A DNA stretch of 64,000 nt from Vitrella brassicaformis (GCA_001179505.1 CDMY01000255.1:1-64000), one strand, 5' to 3'. Shown: positions 48,841 through 59,030, counted from the first letter of the stretch. Translations and numbers: made by a program. The notes: generated from the letters alone by a model not told the origin.

Positions 48841-49201
48841 GATGGGCCATGAAGGGCCTCGCTGAGCTGTAGGATTGAGCACAAGATTGCCAAGACAAAG
48901 AGTATGATGGACGGATGCACTCTTTACAAGCGCTCCTGCATCTGCTGCTGCCCGGGCACATAGGGCAGGTGGACCTGCTGGTGGGGGAACGGGTTGCGAA
49001 TACGAGTGGGCAGCAGACCGTCGCAGCCGGCCATCTGGGGTCCGATAGTGTAGCTGGTGGCTGTCGGCTTGTGCTGCTGCCTTCGGGGACGTTGTGCTCC
49101 TCTGCTGAGGCCATGATGCTGTTATACACGTGACTGAATGCGTCGTCCACGCCGCCCTTCCTCAAGCGCATGCAGGCCGGCGTGCTTTCCATGATGGGCA
49201 T
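48812..49201 (-). CDS. Hypothetical ORF, 129 codons
   Basis: It contains MPIMESTPACMRLRKGGVDD and AFSHVYNSIMASAEEHNVPE, which look like helical protein, then low-complexity Ser/Pro/Thr. There is no recognised domain. It may be the 3' part of the gene that ends at 49327 or an independent relic. Confidence 0.3.
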   Translation of the reverse strand: MPIMESTPACMRLRKGGVDDAFSHVYNSIMASAEEHNVPEGSSTSRQPPATLSDPRWPAATVCCPLVFATRSPTSRSTCPMCPGSSRCRSACKECIRPSYSLSWQSCAQSYSSARPFMAHRRVSLSTAV

Positions 49202-49326
49202 GCCGCTGCAGATGCGGCGTCGTCTCAGTGGACTGCTCGGTGCTGGTGTGCATGGTGCGGCCGTGGTGGGGCGGCGGAGAGTGCGATCGGCTGACGGGGT
49301 CGGTGGACTGGAAGGATGCGGTGAAG

Positions 49327-51115
49327 TTACTGGGCCGGCGAGGCCGGGAGAGAGGGAGAGAGGGCAAGAGGGCGGGAGGGCGAGAGGGAGGGGTGGCGAG
49401 GCTGCTGCGGGTAGGGAGCAGACTTCTCATGCTGGGTCGCGGCAGCTGACGCAGGGGGTTCGCCTTTCCCTGGTCCCTCTTGAGACTCCTTGACACGTCC
49501 GTTCTGGCCTGACGGTGGAGAGGCGGCGCCCTCTGCCATTGCCTAGAGAACACAGCACAGCGCAGCACAGCACAGCACAGCAGAGAGCCTCAAGTGTTGT
49601 GTAACTGGATTGATGTGCGCATGATGTAGACACGTACCTTCTCCAAATCGTCTTCGTACTTGTTGATCATTATCTTCATATCCCTCCCCTCCACCATCCC
49701 CTGGACCGACTCCAGGAAGGCCTTGTACTCCTGCAGTGAGTGAGCAGGCAAAAATACTGTTAATGGTCTGCCTGCCAGTGTGCCGGTGTGCCTCCCGTCC
49801 CTTGCTCACCGCAGGGTGCTCGCGCGACATGCGCAGGAACTTCAGCACTTGGGCCTCCCTGGAGTCGGCGTTGACGTCGGGGACGTCAATCCCTCTAGAC
49901 ATGAGGGTCTGCCTCATGGCACTGCATACATGCATACAGGCAGGCAGGCAGGTTGGTGTTGTGTTGTGTTGTATTGTGTTGTGTTGTGTTGTATTGTGTT
50001 GTGTGTGTGTGCGTGGTATGCATGCCATTGTGGCGTTGAGGAACGGTTTGGCCGCACCCTTGGGCGGCTTCTTGCCCTTGTTGTCTGCACACATGGATCC
50101 ATCGATAGAATCCATGTCATGTATGCATCCACGCATGCGAGTCTATCCACGCATACCTACCGTTGATGGCGTCGATGTTGATACGGCTGAAGCGAAAACG
50201 ACGGCTGCCGTGCGCCTGGGACTGCGATGCGCTCGAAGAGACACCAACGCTAACCTGACCAGAACAGACCAAGCCGCGGCAGTTGTATGGAGGAATGTGG
50301 CACTCACAACTGGACGTGTGAATCTGCGTGCCTCTTGCTGACCTCAGGCACTGCACACTCGGGCGAAGCACCATCGGAATCGCAATCGTTGATGTCTGGC
50401 GTGTGTGATGGGCGTGGCGGTGTGTGTACTTACCGTTAGGTACGGTGGACTGAGCGGCAGCTGCTGGTGCATCAATCCACCCAGTGCAACCACACACACA
50501 CAACACACATGCATAGACCAGGATGTCTGCCCGTGTCTATTCGCTCGTCGATGAGTAGCCACTTACGCGTGGCCTGGTCCACGTCCACACTGCCCGACGT
50601 CTGGGGTACCTGCAAAAAAAACAAAACATACACACACACAACACGTGTTTCCTCGTGTGTGTGTGCATCTTCCCCCGTTCACCTCTTCAGTATTCTCCTG
50701 CTGGTTGCTGTGAGGCTCCTGTTCGTACTCCGGGTTGGCCTGGTGAGCATCTGAGGCGTCCTGCGTGTACTGGTCAGTGGCGGCCGGAACGTTCCTGCCC
50801 ATGTTGCCCGCATCGACGTTGGTGAGGAAACTCATCTGCAAGAGCATGAAGCCATCCATGCAGCATGCTCTTCCCGACGTGCGTTGTTGCTGGCTTATGG
50901 CTTACGTTGGGGAGCGAGCGGGACTTGGCCAGCATGGTTGTGGTGGACGCCATCTCTATCGTCACGAACGGCCCGCGCTGAGCAGCAACGAAGACATGCA
51001 GCCAGAGAGACATGACGTCCCGCTTTCTCTCCTCCACCCTCCACCCTCCTCCCTCCCCCACCCGCCCTTCCTACCATCTCCTGAGCAGACTTGATGAGGA
51101 ACTCGCTAGCCTCGT
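49327..51115 (-). CDS. Helical protein family, copy 1 (NVDAGN / MRQTLMSRG)
   Basis: Exons in order: ASEFLIKSAQEM (51075-51115), RGPFVTIEMASTTTMLAKSR, SFLTNVDAGNMGRNVPAATD with a Gln/Glu-rich stretch, PQTSGSVDVDQAT, VSVGVSSSASQSQAHGSRRF, DNKGKKPPKGAAKPFLNATM, AMRQTLMSRGIDVPDVNADS with REAQVLKFLRMSREHPA, EYKAFLESVQGMVEGRDMKI with MINKYEDDLEK, and a Pro/Ser-rich end (AMAEGAASPPSGQNGR...) stopping at 49327. The MRQTLMSR and KAFLESV exons recur at 56.85-57.51 kb with a different 3' exon. The start is not resolved: an in-frame TAG lies just before the first exon listed. No known family. Confidence 0.55.
49952..50008. repeat. (TTGTG/TTGTA)n microsatellite
   Basis: About eleven near-perfect 5-bp units, inside an intron of the minus-strand helical-protein gene. 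Confidence 0.85.
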
Positions 51116-51235
51116 CCTCAGCTCGCTACCCTCGCGGGTCCGCCGAGCCGCTCGACAAGTGGCCTTTGGGGCCTCCCTGCTACTGAAAGTCGACCCTTTC
51201 AGCATCCGCGCGGAGACATAGAAGGAATCGACGCC

Positions 51236-51260
51236 AAAATATAAAATGAAGGCAGCAATT
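51236..51260 (-). repeat. TATAAAATG element copy 6
   Basis: Reads AAATATAAAATGAAGGCAGC then AATTGG. It is upstream (minus strand) of the helical-protein gene start region. Confidence 0.65.
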
Positions 51261-51310
51261 GGTCGCCTAAGACAGAGACACAGATACCCGCACACAGAAA
51301 CAACATAAGT

Positions 51311-52199
51311 CACGGACATCACATACAGGGGGGTCGTGTGTCGATTGCGATGAATGTGTGATGGCCGGCCGACTGACCGAGGACTGACCGAGATTGGATT
51401 GGGGGTGGTGGCGAGGAGGGGTTCGTATGCGCTGTGGACGACGACGCCAACACGCTGCTCCTGGAGGTTACGTGAGGAGACGTTGCTTGCTTCTCACACG
51501 TGACCAGAAACCGCCTGCACACACAGAGACAAACCATTCATCAAAGGACGCATGTACACATGTGACGCGTGTGTGTGTCTCTCACCTGTCTGTAAGGTAG
51601 GCATGTGCAGGGGATCGATGGATGACAAGTATGTGGGTGGGGGGTGGGTCGGTGATGGAACGAAAAAAAAAAACTCAGTCAGTTGGTGTGCAGTGCACGC
51701 ATGGCATGGACCCCCCAACTCAGACAGCCAGCCAGCCAGCCACATAGACAGACAGAAAATAGACGGACGTGCAGACGGACGATCGATAACATAACTGACG
51801 CGAACAGACGGGCATCCAATCCACACAAACAGACAGACGTGACACCAGCACCACACTCATGACATGACATGACATGACATGACATGACATACACGAGCAC
51901 GTCCATCCACGCACACGGCCGCTCGCCCTCCCGACCCTGTTTTGCTTTTTGTTTTTTCTTTTGTTTTGGCTTTTCTGTTTTTTCTTTTGTTTTGGCCTTT
52001 CTGCTTTTTTTGTTTGGCTTTTGTCCCCCTCGATGGCTGCTCTCTCCCTCTCCTCCTCTCTCCTCTCTGCTGGCCCTCTCTCGCCATCGCCCCACCTCGA
52101 CAACAGTGGTGCTAACTTAGGCAAACACGCACATGCACTACGTCTCTGCTACGCCTCTTCCTCTTCTCCCATCCCGCACGTCAGTGGCATGGGTGGGCG
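51311..52199. other. Intergenic region with several simple repeats
   Basis: It contains GACAT repeats (51859-51892), a TTTTG/TTTCT-rich tract (51946-52020) and GACAGACA runs. No supported protein gene. The minus strand reads as Lys/Gln-rich only because of the TTTTG tract. Confidence 0.55.
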
Positions 52200-52910
52200 T
52201 CAGGTGCGGCCAGCCCGGGCGGCGCCGCGAAGTGAGTAGCGCCCCTCTTGTATCCCCTCCGTGTCCTTGATCTCACTCCGCAGCCGCGACCTCTTGTCGC
52301 TGGGGCCCTCCTGCTGGTGTGGGTGGTCGCCGTGGGGGTCAGCGTCGCCCCTCTTGCCTTCCTGGCTGCCGCCGGCGCCCATGCCCGCCTTGCCCGCTCC
52401 CGCCGCTGCCTTGGCCTTGGCTTTGGCCCTCGCGCGCTTCTGGCACCGCTCGTCGCTGTCCGTGTGGGCGAGGTTTGGGGACGATGGCGTGAGGGGAGGG
52501 GGTGGTCGTCATCGTCCACAGCCATGGCGTTGTCGAAGCGGTTCAGCTGGTGCGCCGGACGCTTGGCGACCTCCATCGCCTGGTTGGCCTCCCGCGACGC
52601 CGTCTCGAAGATGACGATGGCACCCTGAACGAATCAGTCACGGACATCACCAACAAAGATGGTGGGGAAAACATGAACACATGGATGTGTGCGCGCGTTG
52701 AGTGTCTCTGTTGTCCTTACCGAGAGGTAGTGGTCGAGTCCGTGGACGTAGGCCTCTCCCGCTGCTGTGATGCGGGCAGCCAACTCGTGGCTGTTGATGA
52801 GGCGGTGGCGGCTGCGGCTGCGAATCGAGTTGACATCGGCCCAGTAGCCCCGCTCCAACGGCACTGCGGGCACCCAGTGGGGGAAGGAGTGGTCGTCGCA
52901 GCTCCACTCA
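52200..52910 (-). CDS. Unknown protein with basic C-terminus, possible frameshift
   Basis: Exon 1 (about 52716-52910) reads WSCDDHSFPHWVPAVPLERG, YWADVNSIRSRSRHRLINSH and ELAARITAAGEAYVHGLDHY. After a phase-0 intron, exon 2 reads GAIVIFETASREANQAMEVA and KRPAHQLNRFDNAMAVDDDD. About 52460 the coding signal moves to another frame: ERCQKRARAKAKAKAAAGAG, then EGPSDKRSRLRSEIKDTEGI, ending GAARAGRT at 52200. A frameshift or short intron is needed. The N-terminal start is not visible. The Lys/Arg/Ala-rich tail resembles nuclear or nucleic-acid-binding tails. Confidence 0.5.
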
Positions 52911-54487
52911 TCGTGTACACACTCGCATGCGGACCTTGTGTGTCAATCGGGGGCTCAGAGGGCCACTACCGTACAGGATCGACAGAGAGGGGAGTAAGAC
53001 ATATAGATCAGGGTTCCTGAGAGACACAACAGACACACAAAGGCCACATAAACAAGGCTCTTCCTTCTGTCTGTTTGCTGGTTGCTCACCAGGTGTGTCG
53101 GTCGGGCGGTCAGATGAACGCATTATGTATTTGGACGACTCGGCGAGGGCAACTGAATGGATGGCAGACGGCAGACACATGATGCACTCTCGTCTCTCTG
53201 TGTATCGTGCGTGTCATCAAGTGCGATGCCCACCTGATGCGTCGACAGCACGAGACGGTGACACACTCATCGGTGTCGGACGGTGGGTGGCATGTATGGC
53301 GTAGTTGGCGGGCCCCCTCGCAATGGATTTCAGACGCACTCGGTGAGTGCGCTCTGGCGATCAAGCGGCTGTACGAGTCGTCGCGCGATGCTGCCTTCCT
53401 GGTGAGCTGCTCAGAGCATGTCGGTGTGCCGTGGAGACCCACGTCAACACCGCGTTTCCATCATGCCGGGCATCGACACCCTGACACACACCACACAGAG
53501 AGAGAGGGTTGGTGGGTGTGCGGCAGAGAGAGGGGGCTGAGGGTGTGCGAGAGATGGTACCTTACCTTGCGCCGGATCGCACTGAGAGGAGTAGCATGCA
53601 GGCGGCTGACAGACAGCAGACCTGCATGAGATGAGCATAAACAACACACATGGAGGGATTCAGCATGCTAAATGCTGTTCATTGGTGAGTGCCGTGTGTC
53701 TGACCTGCTGGCTGCCTGCAGTGGATGAGTGGTGGTCCTCTCTCTCTCCCTCTGTCGACTTCTGTTCTCTCCCCTTCATGTCCCCTCTTCCCCCCGGCAC
53801 ACGCAGTCTCTCTTCCTCAGGTTGGCTGCCAGCCCAAAAGCACCCGGGCACCCAGGCACCCTTGATGGAAATGACGACAGAAATGACAATGACAATAACT
53901 AAAGGACGCACGAACGAACTCAAAGGGGCAGACAGGCGGCAGGAAGGCGGACAGGCGAACGCAAAATGCACCAATCATGTCATGGAGCAGCACAGCCAGG
54001 CCATGGATGGGGAAAAGGGGACATTCATGCAGCCATCACAAAGCTTTTCGGAGAGCACCATACCATGGCCAGAAAGCCGGCCATGGCCTCTCCCTTTTCT
54101 TGTCTTTTTTTGCGGCAGCCATGCCATGACCTCTATGCATCCAAGGGAGTGACCCTCCGCCTTCTCGCTCCACCCACAAAACTCACCATTGCATTGCAGC
54201 CACCCAGCCAGGCACCCCGGTCGTCAGCCAGGCACAAGATACCCCAGATACCCCCCCACTGCACAAGAACAAAACCTCAGCCCCACACATACCAGCCGCT
54301 GCTGCCGGTGGCGGACTGTGTGTGTGGGAGGTCTGCTGGGGGCGAGGTGGGGCGAAGGACTATCTCGTCAACACGACTGATGGAACACAAGAGGCAGAAA
54401 GCATCTGGTTTGTATGTGCTGGACGCCTCACTTGTCTTTGTGTGTATCTGTGTGCGTTTGGCTGACCTCTAGGCACGACTGAAATGA
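52911..54487. other. No supported gene
   Basis: Open frames on both strands conflict and no recognisable motif was found. Helix-like fragments on the + strand (SDALGECALAIKRLYESSRD near 53326-53385) could be an exon of an unrecognised gene. CA repeats and an AGAGAGAG run occur at 53490-53540. Confidence 0.4.
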
Positions 54488-55063
54488 CTATGCGAACCTC
54501 TTCGGCCACGACCACGCAGCGTCACCCGATGGTTGGAGCCGATGGTTGCAGCAGACGGAGAAGGGGTTGAGGAAGGATCCCCAGAGCCCCTTCTTGCCCG
54601 CCTGCTTGGCCTTGCTCCCCCGCTTCTGCTTGCCCTCGGTGCTGGTGTGGGTGGTCTTCGTCTTGGTGGTGGCACCGTCCCTGGGCAGCTCGTACTTGGC
54701 CGCGATGAAGGCCGCGACTGCGGCATCGATGCCCAGGTCATGCTCGTCCACCGCCCGCTCCTTCGGCTGCTCGCCACGCCGCCTGCTGATGGCCTCCTCC
54801 CTCTTCTTGTGCCACGCCTCGTTGGCCGCCTTGAGGGTCATCCAGGCCTCGTACGAGTCCTCGCTCGTCCGATCGTCGATGCCCTCCTGGAGTTTCTGGA
54901 TTCTGCGGCGGTAGGCCTCGATGATCTCATGCAAGTGCGAATTGTGATGCACACACACATTGGAAGAGAGGCGGCATGAGAGGAATGCAAAGCGGGTGGT
55001 GCCTTCCTTCCTCCCCGACCTGCCTCGGCCAAAAGGTCCTCCGCCTTCCTCTGACGCACCATA
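54488..55063 (-). CDS. Coiled-coil protein with basic tail
   Basis: The exon RKAEDLLAEA (about 55029-55057) is followed by EIIEAYRRRIQKLQEGIDDR, TSEDSYEAWMTLKAANEAWH, KKREEAISRRRGEQPKERAV, IDAAVAAFIAAKYELPRDGA and a Lys/Thr/Gly-rich tail, ending AAWSWPKRFA. The RKAEDLLAEA exon with its splice context (GTGCGTCAG before, GTCGGGGAGG after) recurs at 57.62-57.66 kb as REAEDLFAE, so exons have been shared between genes of this zone. No known family. Confidence 0.55.
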   Translation of the reverse strand, partial: YGASEEGGGPFGRGRSGRKEGTTRFAFLSCRLSSNVCVHHNSHLHEIIEAYRRRIQKLQEGIDDRTSEDSYEAWMTLKAANEAWHKKREEAISRRRGEQPKERAVDEHDLGIDAAVAAFIAAKYELPRDGATTKTKTTHTSTEGKQKRGSKAKQAGKKGLWGSFLNPFSVCCNHRLQPSGDAAWSWPKRFA

Positions 55064-55383
55064 CATACACAATGCCCTTCTCAGTCTCACCAAAACAAGG
55101 GCGTGGTGTGTATACAAATGAACGTGTGCATCAGACACACCTGGTCTGGTCGTGGGGGCCTTCCCTTGCTCCATGAGCCAACAGTCGTCCTGCAGCTAGG
55201 CCAAAATATGCTCTCAGTGGCCGCCGGAGCGGCCAAGTATGCGAAGAAAAAAGAGAAGAGAAGAGGGGAGACATGAGCAAATCTGTCTGAGAGCCTCTTT
55301 CACCTACGTACCTGCGGCGCCGCCGGGGATATCAAAGCGAATTATAACAGCCAATCTTGAATGAAGTACGTAGGAGAGGCCCA

Positions 55384-55548
55384 CCGATGTAAGGTGTAAG
55401 CGGCGATCGCTCTGCACACACAGACACGAGACGCGTGCAGGTCGATCAGTCTGCTTTGACAGCTCACATTCAATGCGCACACGGCTGGGAAGGCAGTGCG
55501 GTAGAGGGTCGTCATCAGTCGATCAGATATAAAATGTAGCCAGCGATC
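55384..55548 (-). repeat. Diverged copy of the 340-bp repeat (two cores)
   Basis: It has a degraded core (GATGTAAGGTGTAAGCGGCG at 55386) and a good core (GATATAAAATGTAGCCAGCG at 55526), spaced as in the copies at 48.5 and 56.6 kb. The sequence between is recognisable but diverged. Confidence 0.7.
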
Positions 55549-55739
55549 TGCGCACCAGCAACAAATACATACACACCGTACCGGGTCCTGGTCCTTCTCA
55601 CGCTGCCCACACACAAGACGGGCAAGGTGTGCTTGTCTCTCCTTCTTCTCTCGCCTCGCGCACCTCTTCGGTCGAGCGCTGCGCCAACTGCAGACTCTCG
55701 GGTCTCGGTGAAGTTGCTTTCGGCCTGAATCAGCCACAC

Positions 55740-56400
55740 AGAGAGCACAACACACTATCTTCCTCCAAGTCATATTGTGCACGCAGGTCAATGAGTTCGA
55801 TCACTTGGCTCACCGTCACGGTGCAATTGAGGTGCTTATGGGGCTTGTCCCACTTCAACGCGCCACTGACGTATTGACCCGGCCTCTTCACACACACACA
55901 CACACTGTGCTTCTCTGCGTACTTGCGTGTGTGTGTGTGTGTGTATGTGCATCTGTGAGCGCGTCCATCTCCCCCTCCACCTTGGCAGCGACGTGTCTGT
56001 CGTAGAGCGCCCGGCCGTCACTGCTCTCGATAAAGAAGGCCCCCGCCTCCCCGTAGATCTCTGTGTTGGCGCTGCTGCCGTCGGGGTGGTCCATATGAGG
56101 GGCGATCAGCAGGGCAGCCGACAGTGAGCAGACGGGGCACGTGTCTGCGGCCTCGCTGAATGGCAGGCGGAGGGCGGGGGTTGGCGCCACGGTCGTGCTG
56201 CTGGTGGTGGCGTGCGGCTGATGACGGCCTCGATGGTGGCTGCGACCTTTCTGAGGGCAGCAGGGTCGGCGTGCGGGCCCGGCACTGGGGCGGGGTCGAC
56301 GTCACGTAGCGTCGACGGCAGGGAGGGAAGCGGCTGCTGTGTCTCCGACCGGCGCCTCGCCATCTCAAAGTCAATCCAGTGGTCTCTACTCGATATGCGC
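55740..56400 (-). pseudogene. Kinase-like family copy 4, C-lobe, frameshifted
   Basis: It starts at WIDFEMARRRSETQQPLPSL and runs to RKVAATIEAVISR; then one base is missing near 56212 (GGTGGCGTGCGG against GGTGGCGGTGCGG), after which the other frame gives LRLPFSEAADTCPVCSLSAA, LLIAPHMDHPDGSSANTEIY and GRALYDRHVAAKVEGEMDAL. After an intron with a GT repeat, a different exon follows (SGALKWDKPHKHLNCTVTVS, QVIELIDLRAQYDLEED) in place of the usual ALASLQALSG end. It is a chimeric and broken copy. Confidence 0.6.
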
Positions 56401-56551
56401 GCGACCACACCATCATTGCTTGGCCAACATGCGTCTCTCGGTGGCGGCCGAAGCCGCCAAAGATGCGTCAACAGACAAGAAGGGACACGATCATGAAGTG
56501 CCTTCATCGTCTTCCTTTCTCCCTCACTTACGTACCTGGCGGGCCGCCGGG

Positions 56552-56875
56552 CGCAGATTTGGATGGAGTAGGTGCATCGCAGCCGTATAAGTCCACAAAT
56601 ATAAGACGAGAGACGGCGATCTATCTGCACACACAGACACGAGACACGCACACGGGAGTTGATCACTATGGTGTATGTCGACAACTTACATCCGATGTGC
56701 GAATGGCCAGACAGCGGTGCGGTCCAAAGGCGTCATCGGTCGATCAAAATATAAAATGTAGCCAGCGATCTGCACACCACCCGAAAGCACCGACACGTGT
56801 TAACAGAAATCCACCTGACTGATTTCTGTTCCTTCTATGTATAGGATCTTTCATACCTGATACCCTCCGGCCCTC
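56552..56875 (-). repeat. 340-bp dispersed repeat, copy 2 (two TATA cores)
   Basis: Cores at 56598 (ATATAAGACGAGAGACGGCG) and 56747 (AATATAAAATGTAGCCAGCG). It aligns with 48500-48840 with only a few substitutions and small indels. It begins at GCAGATTTGGATGGAGTAGG and ends at GGATCTTTCATAC. Confidence 0.85.
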
Positions 56876-57505
56876 CCCGCCTCCACGCAGCAGCACCCCT
56901 CCTCCGGTGGCGTCCAGGTCACCACCCACACACCGGCCCTCCGCTGCCAGTGGGCCAGGTCCCACTGGGTGAGGGCGCTGGCATAGTAGCCATCGGCGCC
57001 CTCACCCCACTCCCCAGCCCTCACGAGCACCTTCTTGGTGGTGCCGGCAGGCTGCTGCTGGTGCTGGTTCTGGTCGTCGGTGGAGGTCTTGGCAGCTTGC
57101 TTCCTTCTGCAGAACGGCGGATTGACCAAAGAGCACAGCACAGCAGAGCAGAGAGCATCAGTTAATTAATTGCGTCTTGTGTGCAGATGGATGTGTGTGC
57201 GATGTACGTACGTACCTGCTCGGCGTCGTCAGCGTACTTGAGCATCATCATCTTCATATCCCTCCCCTCCACCGTCCCCCGGACCGACTCCAGGAAGGCC
57301 TTGCACTCCTGCAGCAAGTGAGCAGGCAAAAATACTGTTAATGGTCTGCCTGCCAGTGTGCCGGTGTGCCTCCCGTCCCTTGCTCACTGCAGGGTGCTCG
57401 CACTTCATGCGCAGGAACTTCAGCACGTGGGCCTCCCTGGAGTCGGCGTTGACGTCGGGGACGTCAATCCTTCTAGACATGAGGGTCTGCCTCATGGCAG
57501 CGGCG
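56851..57505 (-). CDS. Helical protein family, copy 2 (MRQTLMSRR)
   Basis: Exon AAAMRQTLMSRRIDVPDVNA with SREAHVLKFLRMKCEHPA, then ECKAFLESVRGTVEGRDMKM with MMLKYADDAEQ, then RKQAAKTSTDDQNQHQQQPA, TTKKVLVRAGEWGEGADGYY and a Trp/Glu/Gly end stopping at 56851. The first two exons, their intron and the donor sites match 49.64-49.92 kb (about 90 percent identical), while the 3' exon is unrelated. Upstream, exon REAEDLFAE (about 57628-57655) may be the 5' part. Confidence 0.55.
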
Positions 57506-57759
57506 GCTGGCGTACGGGCGGGCATCTTCTCCTCTCTCTCTCTCTCTCTGAGAGCTTGGGATCTATCTGGTGCACAGACAGACACGAGACACGCACACGG
57601 GTGCCTTCCTTACTCCCCGACCTACCTCGGCGAAAAGGTCCTCCGCCTCCCTCTGACGCACCAAACATACGCACACACGAAGGAGGAATCCATTCACTCA
57701 TTGCGGCGGCCAGCCACGTGTATGCCCTCTGCGCTGCCCACCTTGGCGGCTTCGTCTGT

Positions 57760-58008
57760 CTAGTTGGAGTTGTCAAACTCAGCCTTGAGGAACTCGTATG
57801 CCTCGGACAGCTCCTGGAACTGCTCCTTGAACCCGGCAGGCTTGTCTTGGTGAACCTTCTGCACACACACACACACAAAGCCCCGCATGCCGCGCGATAC
57901 GCTGCACCCCTTCTCTCTTTCTAGCGGCGCTGGTTGTGCTGTGAGTACCGAGTTCAGGCCTAGCACATCCCAATAGCGGCGGCGCGTATCGTCTGACGCC
58001 ACTGACAT
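57760..58008 (-). CDS. J-domain remnant, 52 aa, HQD instead of HPD
   Basis: Start MSVASDDTRRRYWDVLGLNS (58006-58008) is a J-domain helix I (YWDVLGL). A donor GTACTC follows and after the intron comes KVHQDKPAGFKEQFQELSEA YEFLKAEFDNSN, the loop and helix III, ending at TAG 57760-57762. Helix II, which binds Hsp70, is absent. The invariant HPD is HQD. By known J-protein biochemistry it should not stimulate Hsp70. It may be a decoy or relic, or an extra exon may be missed in the intron (57861-57949). Confidence 0.6.
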   Translation of the reverse strand: MSVASDDTRRRYWDVLGLNSVLTAQPAPLEREKGCSVSRGMRGFVCVCVQKVHQDKPAGFKEQFQELSEAYEFLKAEFDNSN

Positions 58009-58193
58009 TGTGGCTACTCTGCTTTGTCCACAACCGCGGCGACTAACAGCCACTGCACACAGACGTGCAGAGACAGAGAGATGCTGCTCTCTTTCTCCTT
58101 CCCCCTCCGTCTCTATCTTTACCTTTTCTTCAGGCCGTCATGATTGATTGATGTCCATTCTGGTGCGGGGGCAGAGGGCAATCGATCCCAACC

Positions 58194-58215
58194 GATATAA
58201 AATGAAGGCAGCGAT
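58194..58215 (-). repeat. TATAAAATG element copy 11
   Basis: Reads GATATAAAATGAAGGCAGCG then ATTC. The flank CGATCCCAACCGATATAAAA matches that of copy 12 (59072) back to TGATGTCCATTCTGGTGCGG, so these two are close relatives. Confidence 0.7.
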
Positions 58216-58258
58216 TCTCGAGGCCTGACACACACACGCAGAGATGAAGGGATGCCTG

Positions 58259-58569
58259 TCAGTCAGTGTCGTGCGTGCGGTAGCTAGGCACCTCTCGTTT
58301 GAACGCAGCGCTCCGGGCCTGTAGCTTCTTCTTGGCGGCCTGCCAGGCCTGGATGGCAGCATACACACAAATGAATGTGGATGGATGCATGGATGGATGG
58401 ATGGATGGATGGACGTACGGGCCGGCGTCTGGTGTGACGGTCTGCCTGTCTGCTTTGCTTTATGTTTACCTTTTCTTCTGGCCGTGACGTCGGGCTGGCC
58501 CATGACTGTCCAAGCTGCCCACATCTCGCCGTCCCTACCTGCTGCTTCACCAACTGCTGCCTTCACCAT
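58259..58569 (-). CDS. Coiled-coil tandem family, copy IV (no shard)
   Basis: Start MVKAAVGEAAGRDGEMWAAW (58567-58569) and MGQPDVTARRK, then after an intron AWQAAKKKLQARSAAFKREV ends PSYRTHDTD at TGA 58259-58261. The last exon has the same acceptor (TATGCTGCCATCCAG) as the other copies and aligns with DAKKDLQARIAALEQELLAY of copy III. Unlike those it carries no added shard. An ATG start here is plausible but not proven. Confidence 0.45.
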
Positions 58570-58654
58570 GAAAGGGCTGCCGCCCACTCTACCCCGGGGC
58601 ACGGATCGTTCCCGTAAACCTCATCAACTTGATGAGGCGGGGACCCCCAAGGCC

Positions 58655-59030
58655 CTAATCAGTCCTCACCGCCACCAGCAGCAGCGTCTCGGCTCGGGTG
58701 ACTCCTCCCTCCTCAGGAGCCGCATCGGCGGCACCATGGTGGGGGGCGGCAGGGGGAAGTGCGGTGGTGGTGGTGCTGCTCGTGAGGGAAGAGGGAAGTG
58801 GCGGGTTGGTGCGGCTGCGGGTGAGGGCAGGGCGTGGCGGGGTGGTGCTGCTGGGAGGGGAGGGGGAGGGAAGGGGTGCTGGTATGGGAGGGGCAGGTGC
58901 AGTGCTGGTGGTGGGAGGGGCACGAACGGGGGCGGGACGTGTGAGCGCTGCCTGAAGTCCATGGGCCCCCTTGGCGGAGGATAGTCCATCGGGTGGTGTG
59001 GGGGGTACATGATGTGCGGGGGCCGAGTGA
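58655..59030 (-). CDS. Pro/Thr/His-rich segment carrying shard 4
   Basis: The minus frame gives RPPHIMYPPHHPMDYPPPRG then PMDFRQRSHVPPPF and a Pro/Leu/His run. The stretch 58956-59024 is about 97 percent identical to 2732-2800 of the Pro/Gln-rich gene and reads in the same frame. The rest is low complexity and shares GCGGCACCATG and GGCACGAACGGGGGCGGGAC with 42.3 kb. Start and splice sites are not resolved. Confidence 0.4.

Noticed and set aside
51946-52020. Lys/Gln-rich minus frames (coiled-coil look)
   Set aside because: They come from a TTTTG/TTTCT simple repeat and lie in an intergenic stretch.
58619-58637. Perfect 9-bp palindrome CCTCATCAA-C-TTGATGAGG
   Set aside because: Short, single, and in low-value context; could be chance, so not raised as a finding.
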